DNA of 9,146 nt from Chlorobiota bacterium (lineage in GTDB: Bacteria > Bacteroidota > Ignavibacteria > SZUA-365 > JAADGX01): contig JAADGX010000176.1 of NCBI GenBank assembly GCA_013152135.1, forward strand, positions 1 through 9,146, given 5' to 3'. Below, in pieces: positions 1 through 5,839 of this stretch. Numbering within the stretch: position 1 is the stretch's first letter; each line of letters opens with the position of its first letter. Both the position numbers and the translations under genes were made by a program. The notes beneath the pieces are model-generated. The model saw only the letters and a list, made by a program, of their open reading frames with translations. It did not search any database and was not told the DNA's origin.

Positions 1-1203
1 GGACTGGTAAGGTTCCTCCCTGATGCTGGTAGTGGGACCCGCCGCCTTTACCTGCCACTTGCCGTTCTCGTCCTTGATCATGACCGGACCACAATGGTAC
101 AGCACGCCGCCGTTCATGTCCACCGGGGCGTCGTGGTCCATCAGGTACTGGTGCAGGGCGTCCCTGCCCGTGAATATCGTTCCGGTGATGAGCACCACGT
201 CCCCGACCTTGAGCGAGCGTATCTGTTCTTCGCTTATCGGAGGCGTAAGGGTTATTTCCTTGCCCGTGCGTGGTATACCCTCGGACGCCGCCATCGGCTC
301 CGGTTTTTCCGCGCGGAATCTCCAGCCCGTTATGGCGCCGCTGGCCGGGTCGATACTGACGATCTGCCGCCGGTAGGCCCAGCAGTCGTATGCCACCGAC
401 ACGAAAAACGAGGCGGGCAAGCGGTGGTACTTGCCGATCTTGCACCCCAGCAAGGTGACGTTGCCCCCGAACCCCATCGTGCCGATGTTCAGCGTGTTGG
501 CTTTCTCCACGATGTACGATTCCATCCTCGCCAGCTCGGGATCGGGGTTGACGTCGCGGCAGTCGCGGAAGAGCTGTTCCTTGGCGCAGGCGTAGCTGCT
601 GGTGCGATCGCCGCCGATCCCGACACCCAGGAAGCCCGCCGAGCATCCTTGCCCCTGGGCTTGCCAGACGGCATGCAGGATACACTTCCGTATTCCCTCG
701 AGATTTCGCCCGGCTTTTCCCAGGTGGTCGAGGTCGGCGGGCAGGGAGTACTGAATGTTCTTGTTCTCGCACCCTCCGCCCTTGAGAATGAGACGTACTT
801 CAATTTCGTTTTTTTCCCACTGCTCCCAGTGAATGACGGGCACGCCGTCACCCAGGTTGTTTCCGCTGTTCTTGCCGGTCAGCGGGTCCACCGCGTTGGG
901 ACGGAGCTTGCCCAGGCGCGTCGCTTCCGCGAGCGCCCATTCGATGTCCGCGCGCATGGCGACCTGGTTCGTCCCCACCGGCGTGTAAATGACAAACGTG
1001 GGCATACCGGTATCCTGGCATATCGGGCCCGTATTTTCACAGGCCATGTCGATGTTCCTGGTGATCGTGGCCAGGGCGATGGCGGCGCGACTTCCCGGTG
1101 ACTCCGTGTCTATTTTCGCCGCCATTGCCTCCCGTACATCAGCCGGAAGGTTGGTTGAGGTCTCGATAATAAGATCGAGCATACTTTGCCGAAAATGTTC
1201 CAT
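1..1203 (-). CDS. fum: Class I fumarate hydratase, single chain, 3' end cut by window edge
   Basis: Reversible hydration of fumarate to L-malate in the TCA cycle by an oxygen-sensitive [4Fe-4S] enzyme in the cytoplasm. 401 codons are visible and no stop is reached. The alpha (catalytic) region spans about residues 1-285 and the beta region begins near 300. Seen: C62 in CQDTGMP, C187 in GQGCSAGFLG followed by GVGIGGDR, and C274 in VAYDCWAYRR. Their spacing (125 and 87) is close to that of the three cluster cysteines known in E. coli FumA. GTIFTGRDALH and AGPTTSIREEPY are typical of the beta domain. There is no long N-terminal extension, so the alpha part resembles the two-subunit type but is fused to beta. 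The start is ATG at 1203 with AGAGGA six bases upstream (1210-1215). It lies 108 bp downstream of the symporter gene on the same strand. A related L-tartrate dehydratase cannot be excluded, but fumarase is more likely. About 100-130 residues are probably missing. Confidence 0.9.
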   Translation of the reverse strand, partial: MEHFRQSMLDLIIETSTNLPADVREAMAAKIDTESPGSRAAIALATITRNIDMACENTGPICQDTGMPTFVIYTPVGTNQVAMRADIEWALAEATRLGKLRPNAVDPLTGKNSGNNLGDGVPVIHWEQWEKNEIEVRLILKGGGCENKNIQYSLPADLDHLGKAGRNLEGIRKCILHAVWQAQGQGCSAGFLGVGIGGDRTSSYACAKEQLFRDCRDVNPDPELARMESYIVEKANTLNIGTMGFGGNVTLLGCKIGKYHRLPASFFVSVAYDCWAYRRQIVSIDPASGAITGWRFRAEKPEPMAASEGIPRTGKEITLTPPISEEQIRSLKVGDVVLITGTIFTGRDALHQYLMDHDAPVDMNGGVLYHCGPVMIKDENGKWQVKAAGPTTSIREEPYQS

Positions 1204-1259
1204 GACCAGTCCTCTGTTTAATCCAATGAAATGCTGCGGGCATTTTTCCCCAGTGTGAA

Positions 1260-1288
1260 ATTCTACCGATTTTCCTTGACAAAGACAA
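1260..1288 (-). promoter_or_regulatory. Candidate sigma70-type promoter for the fumarase gene
   Basis: On the minus strand TTGTCT (1283-1288, four of six consensus bases) is separated by exactly 17 bp from TAGAAT (1260-1265, five of six). It lies in the 108-bp gap between the symporter stop and the fumarase start, giving a leader of about 50 nt. No hairpin with a T-run follows the symporter in this gap, so readthrough from the symporter is also possible. This is a pattern match only. Confidence 0.4.
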
Positions 1289-1311
1289 AGAAATACCACG
1301 CCCCCGTCAAT

Positions 1312-2724
1312 TTACCGGCCGCCCCCGTTTTCTTGCCTCCTTCTTCCATGCCGCGCCATGTAGATGCCGACGGTGAGTGCGAGCCCGTGGTACATGGGTT
1401 CGATACCAAACGGATAGGCGGGATTGTCCATCGATCCGCGCATCACACCGATGACGAAGGCGAGGAGCGAAACGCCCGAACCCAGGATCATGGCGCGGAA
1501 TGTCCAGCGGGAAGAAAGTCGCCAGCGCGGGTAGTACGCGGTCAGCAGGGGAAGCAGCAGTCCCGGGATGAACACCGTGCCCAGCACGTACCACAGGTTC
1601 ACGATGGACGGCACCAGGAGAACGGCTCCCACGGACACGATGCCCGTAACCACCGCCCCCGCCTGGGTATAGCGGTTCAGGACGCGCTCGGACGATATCC
1701 GCCGCACCTTGCCCACGATGTCCCGTCCTAACGTCATGGCGCTGATCAACGTGAAGGCGTCGGTCGTGGACATGACCGTGGCCAACATCCCGAGATAAAA
1801 AATACCCTTCGCGACCTCGGGAAGCACCGCTTCCGCCAGGGCCGGGTACGCCATGGCCGGGACGGCGAGATCGGGAACGAGCACGCGTGCGTACAAGCCG
1901 CTGAGGGTTGTAATCGCGTCGAACACCATCCAGAACATGACAGAAAGCACGATTCCCCACCGGGCCGTCTTCGCGTTCTTCGCGGAATACGTGAACTGGT
2001 GGAACGGCGGCGCAACCAGCGTCCATAGGGCAATGAAAAACCAGACGGCGACGTGTTGCACGGACCTGCCCCCGGTCCAGCTCACGTGCGTGGCCGGGAG
2101 GGCGCCGAAAAGCCGTGTCAATCCTCCGTATTCGCTGGCCGCGAACCCCAGCACAAGAATGAACCCGGCGAACATGAGCAGAAACTGGAGCACGTCCGTT
2201 TTGACCACCGCGCGGAAACCTCCCCAGGACACGTACACGAGGACGACGCTGGTTCCCGCCAGCAGCGACCATACCAGCGGCCATCCCGTAACCACCTGGA
2301 TCAACACCGCCAGCATCAGGAAGTAGGGCGCGGGCGAACTGATAAACCAGGCCAGGATCGATCCCGTGATCCCGCTCTTGAGATCGTAGGTCTCGTACAA
2401 CTTGTCGGGAATGGAAACGAGGTTGGAGTTTCGCACTTTCTTCGCGAAGAAAATCGCGAAGATGATGGCGAACACGTAGTACGGCACGCCGAATACGACG
2501 ATATTCAACAACCCGTAGCGATAGGAATACTCGCCGACTCCAAGCACGCCCCCGTACCACGTGGAAACGAGCGAAGCAACGAACAAGGGAAGGGTAAGCG
2601 TACGTCCCCCCAATAAAAAAGAGCTGACCGTCGTGCGCGACATGCTTGATCCCCGGAGTCCCAGGTAAAAAAGAACCCCGAGGTAGCCGGCCACCAGCGC
2701 CCAATCGTACAGCGATAACGTCAT
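1312..2724 (-). CDS. Sodium:solute symporter (SSF family), substrate unknown
   Basis: Inner-membrane secondary transporter expected to couple solute uptake to the sodium gradient. 470 residues, almost all in hydrophobic segments (about 12-13 helices), within the SSF range. Family features seen: YVSWGGFRAVVKTDVLQF (residues 164-181), matching the conserved Y-x3-GG-x-x-AV-x-x-TD-x-x-Q block, and GMLATVMSTTDAF (312-324), which aligns with the helix that carries the Na2-site serine/threonine residues in LeuT-fold SSF proteins (here S319, T320). The tail is short, basic and cytoplasmic. I chose ATG at 2724 because AAGAG lies five bases upstream and the first helix follows directly. An upstream in-frame ATG at 2820 has no ribosome binding site and would add 32 polar residues. 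The order symporter then fumarase on one strand hints at an organic-acid substrate, but that is inference. A divergent MarR gene is the obvious candidate regulator. Confidence 0.9.
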   Translation of the reverse strand: MTLSLYDWALVAGYLGVLFYLGLRGSSMSRTTVSSFLLGGRTLTLPLFVASLVSTWYGGVLGVGEYSYRYGLLNIVVFGVPYYVFAIIFAIFFAKKVRNSNLVSIPDKLYETYDLKSGITGSILAWFISSPAPYFLMLAVLIQVVTGWPLVWSLLAGTSVVLVYVSWGGFRAVVKTDVLQFLLMFAGFILVLGFAASEYGGLTRLFGALPATHVSWTGGRSVQHVAVWFFIALWTLVAPPFHQFTYSAKNAKTARWGIVLSVMFWMVFDAITTLSGLYARVLVPDLAVPAMAYPALAEAVLPEVAKGIFYLGMLATVMSTTDAFTLISAMTLGRDIVGKVRRISSERVLNRYTQAGAVVTGIVSVGAVLLVPSIVNLWYVLGTVFIPGLLLPLLTAYYPRWRLSSRWTFRAMILGSGVSLLAFVIGVMRGSMDNPAYPFGIEPMYHGLALTVGIYMARHGRRRQENGGGR

Positions 2725-2801
2725 TGTTTCTCTTGCCTGTTCTTGCCTCGTGATGCACTCCCCCGAAGGATAATTAACGCATTGATTCCGGTAAATCCCA
2801 A

Positions 2802-2811
2802 CCTCGCGAGG
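2802..2811. repeat. Perfect 10-bp palindrome upstream of the symporter
   Basis: CCTCGCGAGG is its own reverse complement. It lies 77 bp or more before the symporter start, within its likely leader or promoter region, and could be a protein-binding site. A short GC palindrome can also arise by chance in GC-rich DNA. Confidence 0.45.
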
Positions 2812-2908
2812 ATAAAACATGGAGAAACCGAAAAAACGAGACGGTTTGCCTGCTTATGCCTGAGTTCCGGATACTTTTCGATCAATAACTTTAAATATTC
2901 ATGTCCAA

Positions 2909-2944
2909 TAAATTTGCAAAGCTAAATCTGGATATGTAAATTTG
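2909..2944 (+). repeat. Pair of TAAATTTG direct repeats flanking the MarR promoter
   Basis: TAAATTTG occurs at 2909-2916 and 2937-2944, a 28-bp offset of slightly under three helical turns. The first copy overlaps the TTTGCAAA palindrome and the candidate -35, and the second covers the candidate -10. This placement would suit a regulator that blocks RNA polymerase, but no inverted repeat of typical MarR length (16-20 bp) is clear. Confidence 0.4.
2914..2942 (+). promoter_or_regulatory. Candidate promoter of the MarR gene
   Basis: TTGCAA (2914-2919, five of six consensus bases) is followed after 17 bp by TAAATT (2937-2942, four of six). Transcription would begin near 2949, just before the ribosome binding site AAAGGAG (2953-2959), leaving a very short leader. 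This is a sequence match only. Confidence 0.4.
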
Positions 2945-2952
2945 TCAATAGC

Positions 2953-2959
2953 AAAGGAG
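2953..2959 (+). promoter_or_regulatory. Ribosome binding site that decides the MarR start
   Basis: AAAGGAG is a strong Shine-Dalgarno sequence. It ends one base before the ATG at 2961, too close to use, but seven bases before the in-frame ATG at 2967, the normal distance. This favours 2967 as the start. Confidence 0.75.
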
Positions 2960-2966
2960 CATGTCT

Positions 2967-3419
2967 ATGGCCTACAAATCAAAAATCCGACAAGCAGCCA
3001 GAATGGCTGATCTCACATTTGAGCTCCTGGCCAACTGCCAGGAAAAGCAGGAGCGAATCGCCCAGAAACTTAACCTGACGACATCGGAATTCCGGTGTCT
3101 CAAAGCCTTTGATGCAGACTCCCAGATGCCGATTAAAGACATCGCCGGCAAAATGGGGCTGACCAGCAGTCGTCTCACGCGCATTATCGACAGCATGGAA
3201 AACAAAGGCTTGGTCCGCCGCATACCGGACAAAACGGACCGCCGGGTCATTCTCGTCTCGTTGACGGCGAAAGGCCGCGATATTTCCGCCAAACTCAACG
3301 ACCAGAACGTGAAACTACACGACGAAATACTGGCCAACATCCCCGCGGAATCACGCGACGCAGTCGTAGCAGCGATGGAGAAATTGCGCACGGCGCTGGC
3401 CGAATGGCTTATCACCTGA
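2967..3419 (+). CDS. MarR-family winged-helix transcriptional regulator
   Basis: 150-residue cytoplasmic DNA-binding protein, normal for MarR. MarR proteins bind palindromes as dimers and commonly repress their own and adjacent genes until a small ligand or oxidant is sensed. The fold is visible in order: an N-terminal dimerisation helix; the winged helix-turn-helix from about residue 36, with IKDIAGKMGLTSSRLTRIID as its core; the wing PDKTDRR (residues 87-93); then the family hallmark VSLTAKG and a long C-terminal helix. One cysteine lies in the N-terminal helix (C24) and one at C44 before the HTH. Redox sensing is possible but unproven. The gene is divergent from the symporter and is followed by a terminator, so it appears monocistronic. 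The likely target is the symporter and fumarase pair or the gene itself. Start chosen from the ribosome binding site at 2953-2959. Confidence 0.9.
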   Translation: MAYKSKIRQAARMADLTFELLANCQEKQERIAQKLNLTTSEFRCLKAFDADSQMPIKDIAGKMGLTSSRLTRIIDSMENKGLVRRIPDKTDRRVILVSLTAKGRDISAKLNDQNVKLHDEILANIPAESRDAVVAAMEKLRTALAEWLIT

Positions 3420-3454
3420 GCTGACGCTTTCCAACGCTCCTTCTTCTTTTGCCT

Positions 3455-3536
3455 GGGGTGGGTTACAACATTCTTGGACGTTCTTTCCTGGTGCAAACCA
3501 GTGTTCCGGTTCACTACCGGGACTTTTTCCCACCCC
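3455..3536 (+). repeat. Outer inverted repeat enclosing the terminator
   Basis: GGGGTGGG (3455-3462) is perfectly complementary to CCCACCCC (3529-3536), 66 bases apart. The pair encloses the smaller terminator hairpin, and its right arm begins directly after the T-run. In RNA the outer pairing could form together with the inner hairpin. Role unknown; possibly 3'-end stabilisation of the MarR mRNA, or chance. Confidence 0.45.
3503..3528 (+). terminator. Intrinsic (rho-independent) terminator after the MarR gene
   Basis: GTTCCGGT (3503-3510) pairs with ACCGGGAC (3516-3523) around the loop TCACT. The stem is eight base pairs with one G-U wobble and is followed immediately by TTTTT. It lies 83 bp past the MarR stop and about 40 bp before the next promoter, so it insulates the haem operon from upstream transcription. 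Confidence 0.75.
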
Positions 3537-3569
3537 CTCCTTCTATTCAAACATTTTTCACCGGACTTG

Positions 3570-3598
3570 TTGATACATATTCATCTTCTGATTATCTT
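3570..3598 (+). promoter_or_regulatory. Candidate promoter of the hem operon
   Basis: TTGATA (3570-3575, five of six consensus bases), a 17-bp spacer, then TATCTT (3593-3598, four of six). The predicted start of transcription, near 3604-3606, falls inside the palindrome at 3603-3616. It is the only good match between the terminator and the first hem gene. Confidence 0.6.
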
Positions 3599-3602
3599 TA
3601 TG

Positions 3603-3616
3603 ACTGACCGGTCAGT
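3603..3616. promoter_or_regulatory. TetR-type operator palindrome at the hem operon start site
   Basis: ACTGACCGGTCAGT is a perfect 14-bp palindrome starting four bases after the -10. Palindromes of this size and style are typical TetR/AcrR-family operators, and a TetR protein is encoded inside this same operon (6751-7377). Bound protein here would block initiation or escape by RNA polymerase. I found no second copy in the window. The MarR protein encoded just upstream is an alternative binder, though its sites are usually AT-richer. Confidence 0.65.
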
Positions 3617-3636
3617 GCAAAACAGGCAGGAACGAC

Positions 3637-4464
3637 TTGATTTCAATCATTAACAACTTCCTCGAGACCATCCTCCCCATCGCGTACGCGCTGGTGACGT
3701 TGGCATACGGGCTCGCGTTCGTTCGCGACGACGCGTATGCCGCCGGGTGGAGGACCCGGCTGCTGATTTTCACGCTCGTAACCCACTTTTTTTACATCGG
3801 CACGCACACCGCCGAGTATGCGCGGTGCATGGTAACGACACCCTTCGAGATCATGTCCCTGATCGCGTTTACTATTACGGCGACGTATGCGTATATCGAA
3901 CACCGCACCAAATCGCGGGAGACCGGCTTTTTCATGCTGTTCGTGGCTTTCATGTTCGTTGTGGTCTCGTCGGTCATGACCCGTATGCCCAGCGTCCCGA
4001 ATCCCGTGCTGGAAGACAACACGGTAGGTATCCATGTCAGCACCGCTATCTTCGGGTATGGCGCCCTCGCAATCTCGGCCGTGTACAGCTTCCTGTTCCT
4101 CATTTTGTACCGCAATATACGGCGCAACACCTTCGGGCCGTTTTTCAAACATCTTCCCAGCCTCGAATCCCTCGAAAAACTCAGCGTCGTGGCCGCCGCC
4201 ATCGGGTTGACGTTCCTCACCGTGGCCATGCTGGTTGCACTGATCTGGCTCCCGGACGCGATTCCGAATTTCTCCTACGCGGATCCCAAGCTGGTGATAA
4301 CGGCGTTGGTCTGGCTATTGTACGCTGCTGTTCTGCTGTTCTATTACGTGTTCAAAATCGACAGCCGGAGGATCATGCAGCTCTCTGTTTCCGGCTTTTT
4401 GCTTGCTCTCTTCAGCATGACCGTCATCAACCTCTTCTTCAGCACATTCCACCGCTTCATATGA
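3637..4464 (+). CDS. hemX: HemX-like / CcsA-family membrane protein, first gene of the hem operon
   Basis: 275-residue integral membrane protein with about eight helices (roughly 4-28, 40-57, 70-88, 96-115, 130-157, 183-204, 219-239, 247-270). The layout is that of the CcsA/ResC/HemX family: the HLPSLESLEKL loop (172-182) and histidines H50, H133 (VGIHVSTAIFGYG) and H272 near the C terminus. The tryptophan-rich WWD haem-handling motif expected between the two later histidines is almost gone. Only W204 and DPK (216-218) remain, with LPDAIPNFSY in place of the WG-x-x-W-x-W core. In Bacillus the protein HemX, encoded beside hemA, lowers the amount of glutamyl-tRNA reductase. Position and motif loss point to that role rather than cytochrome c assembly. 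The start is TTG at 3637, with AGGA at 3628-3631; no in-frame ATG precedes it. Stop overlaps the mini-ORF by ATGA. Confidence 0.8.
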   Translation: MISIINNFLETILPIAYALVTLAYGLAFVRDDAYAAGWRTRLLIFTLVTHFFYIGTHTAEYARCMVTTPFEIMSLIAFTITATYAYIEHRTKSRETGFFMLFVAFMFVVVSSVMTRMPSVPNPVLEDNTVGIHVSTAIFGYGALAISAVYSFLFLILYRNIRRNTFGPFFKHLPSLESLEKLSVVAAAIGLTFLTVAMLVALIWLPDAIPNFSYADPKLVITALVWLLYAAVLLFYYVFKIDSRRIMQLSVSGFLLALFSMTVINLFFSTFHRFI

Positions 4465-4523
4465 GGAAACATGACACGGCATACATTCCAGGTCTAGAAC
4501 ATCATGCGGGCTTGCGGTCATGA
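4461..4523 (+). CDS. Possible 20-residue mini-ORF bridging hemX and hemA
   Basis: ATG at 4461 overlaps the hemX stop as ATGA (4461-4464). After 20 codons (sequence begins MRKHDTAYIPG, ends HHAGLRS) the stop TGA overlaps the hemA start as a second ATGA (4520-4523). It exactly fills the only gap of more than a few bases in this operon. It has no Shine-Dalgarno sequence of its own, and neither does hemA, so it could carry terminating ribosomes from hemX to hemA. The peptide matches nothing I recognise, and the arrangement may be coincidental. Confidence 0.3.
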   Translation: MRKHDTAYIPGLEHHAGLRS

Positions 4524-5839
4524 CCATTTACGCCGTCGGCATCAACCACCACACCGCCCCCGTTGAAATCCGGGAGCGTTTTGCCCTTTCCGACGATGAA
4601 ATTTCCACCGCCCTGCGCACGCTTCATGATGGTATACTGAAAGAAGCTTTCATCCTCTCGACGTGCAACCGTACGGAACTGTACGGCGTGCCCCACGACG
4701 ACGTGGAAACCGACGGCTACGTGCTCCAGGATTTCCTGCGCAATCTCAAACCCGAGATCAAGGTCGAAGACAGGTACTTCTTCAAGTACTTTACCTGCGG
4801 CGCGGCCAGCCACCTTTTCAACGTCGCCGCCAGCATTGATTCGCAGGTCCTGGGCGACGTCCAGATTCTCAAGCAAATCAAGGATGCCTACGAACTCTCC
4901 CTGAAAGAAGGCGCTTCCGACACCATACTGAACACGCTGCTTCACTATGCCCTGCGGGTCGGGAAGCGGGTGCGGGCGGAAACCAGTCTCGGCATCGGCG
5001 CCATCTCGATCAGTTACGCCGCCGTGCAACTGGCGGGGCGCATTTTCGACAACCTCGAGCAGAAACGGACACTCCTGATCGGTATGGGCGAAACGGGCCT
5101 CCTCACGGCACGGCATTTCGCCGACCGCGGAGTCCGGAAGTTCATGTTCACCAATCGTACACGCAAGCGCGCCGAAGAGATCGCTCCGAAGTTCGGAGCC
5201 GAGGTGGTGGATTTTTCCGCGTTCCCCGATGCCCTCCGGGAAGCCGACGTGGTCGTCACCGCCACCAGCTCGCCGGATATTCTCATTACCAAAGCCATGA
5301 TTAAAAGCTGCATGAAAGGCCGGTACAACCGGCCCCTGCTCGTGCTCGACATTTCCGTTCCCCGCAACGTCGACCCGGGCGCGGGATCGGTGGGCAACGT
5401 GTTTCTGAACGATATCGACGCGCTCCAGGGCATCGTGGATCACAACATCAGCAAGCGTAAGGAAGAACTGCCAAAGGCGGGGGCCATCGTGACGGAAGAG
5501 CTGGTGCGCTTCTTCGTGTGGTACAACTCCCTGGAAGCGACACCGACCATCCAGAAGATCCGGGAGAAATTCGAACGCGTCCGACAGAACGAGCTCGAAC
5601 GGTTCCGGCACCGAATCGATGAAAAATCGTTCGAGGCGGTCGAACTCCTCACACATCGCATCCTCCAGAAAATCCTTCATCCCACCATGAGATCGCTGCG
5701 GACGCAGACACACGACGTGACGTCGCTGAACATGACGGTGCAAGTGCTGCGGGAGGTTTTCGATCTTAACGACGAAGCGCCGGACACGGACGACCATCAT
5801 GCGGATGAACCTTCTCCCGGTAAAGACAATGACCAGTAA
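4520..5839 (+). CDS. hemA: Glutamyl-tRNA reductase (GluTR)
   Basis: NADPH-dependent reduction of glutamyl-tRNA(Glu) to glutamate-1-semialdehyde, the committed and usually rate-limiting step of C5 tetrapyrrole synthesis. 439 residues, normal length. Seen in order: N terminus VGINHHTAPVEIRE (6-19); catalytic C49 in STCNRTE; H98 in ASHLFNVAASIDSQVLGD; nucleotide-binding GMGETG (188-193) in the NADPH domain; NRTRKRAEE; LLVLDISVPRNVDP; and a C-terminal helical dimerisation domain from about 310. Two small departures: the usual VLGE-x-QILGQVK reads VLGDVQILKQIK. The last ~22 residues form an acidic, histidine-containing tail (DTDDHHADE). The ATG at 4520 matches the family N terminus but has no clear ribosome binding site, so coupling to upstream translation is likely. 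HemX-like protein next door may control its abundance. Overlaps hemC by 11 nt. Confidence 0.97.
   Translation: MTIYAVGINHHTAPVEIRERFALSDDEISTALRTLHDGILKEAFILSTCNRTELYGVPHDDVETDGYVLQDFLRNLKPEIKVEDRYFFKYFTCGAASHLFNVAASIDSQVLGDVQILKQIKDAYELSLKEGASDTILNTLLHYALRVGKRVRAETSLGIGAISISYAAVQLAGRIFDNLEQKRTLLIGMGETGLLTARHFADRGVRKFMFTNRTRKRAEEIAPKFGAEVVDFSAFPDALREADVVVTATSSPDILITKAMIKSCMKGRYNRPLLVLDISVPRNVDPGAGSVGNVFLNDIDALQGIVDHNISKRKEELPKAGAIVTEELVRFFVWYNSLEATPTIQKIREKFERVRQNELERFRHRIDEKSFEAVELLTHRILQKILHPTMRSLRTQTHDVTSLNMTVQVLREVFDLNDEAPDTDDHHADEPSPGKDNDQ

Larger units (their letters stand above)
2725..2966. promoter_or_regulatory. Divergent intergenic control region between symporter and MarR gene
   Basis: These 242 bp separate two divergently read genes. 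The half nearest the MarR gene (about 2870-2950) is strikingly AT-rich against its GC-rich surroundings. It contains the palindrome TTTGCAAA (2913-2920), two copies of TAAATTTG (2909-2916 and 2937-2944, 28 bp apart), and on the minus strand a perfect TTGACA (2943-2948) that lacks a good -10 at the usual distance. The half nearest the symporter contains the 10-bp palindrome CCTCGCGAGG (2802-2811). I see no convincing gene here. The arrangement is typical of a MarR regulator controlling itself and its divergent neighbour. Confidence 0.6.

Noticed and set aside
94..1101. A 335-codon plus-strand open frame opposite the fumarase
   Set aside because: The minus strand encodes a clear class I fumarase with its three cysteines; the plus-strand product is basic and low in complexity, with no known domain.
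1307..2758. A 483-codon minus-strand frame overlapping the symporter in another frame
   Set aside because: Very rich in Arg, Gly and His and without membrane helices, whereas the neighbouring frame gives a complete SSF protein.
2724..2820. Longer symporter starting at 2820
   Set aside because: No Shine-Dalgarno sequence before it and the added 32 residues are polar and unlike SSF N termini.
2743..2925. A 60-codon plus-strand ORF upstream of the MarR gene
   Set aside because: No ribosome binding site, no domain, and it lies across the divergent promoter region.
3637..4464. Calling the first operon gene a cytochrome c synthetase subunit (CcsA)
   Set aside because: The WWD motif is degenerate and the gene sits directly before hemA, so a HemX-like call fits better.
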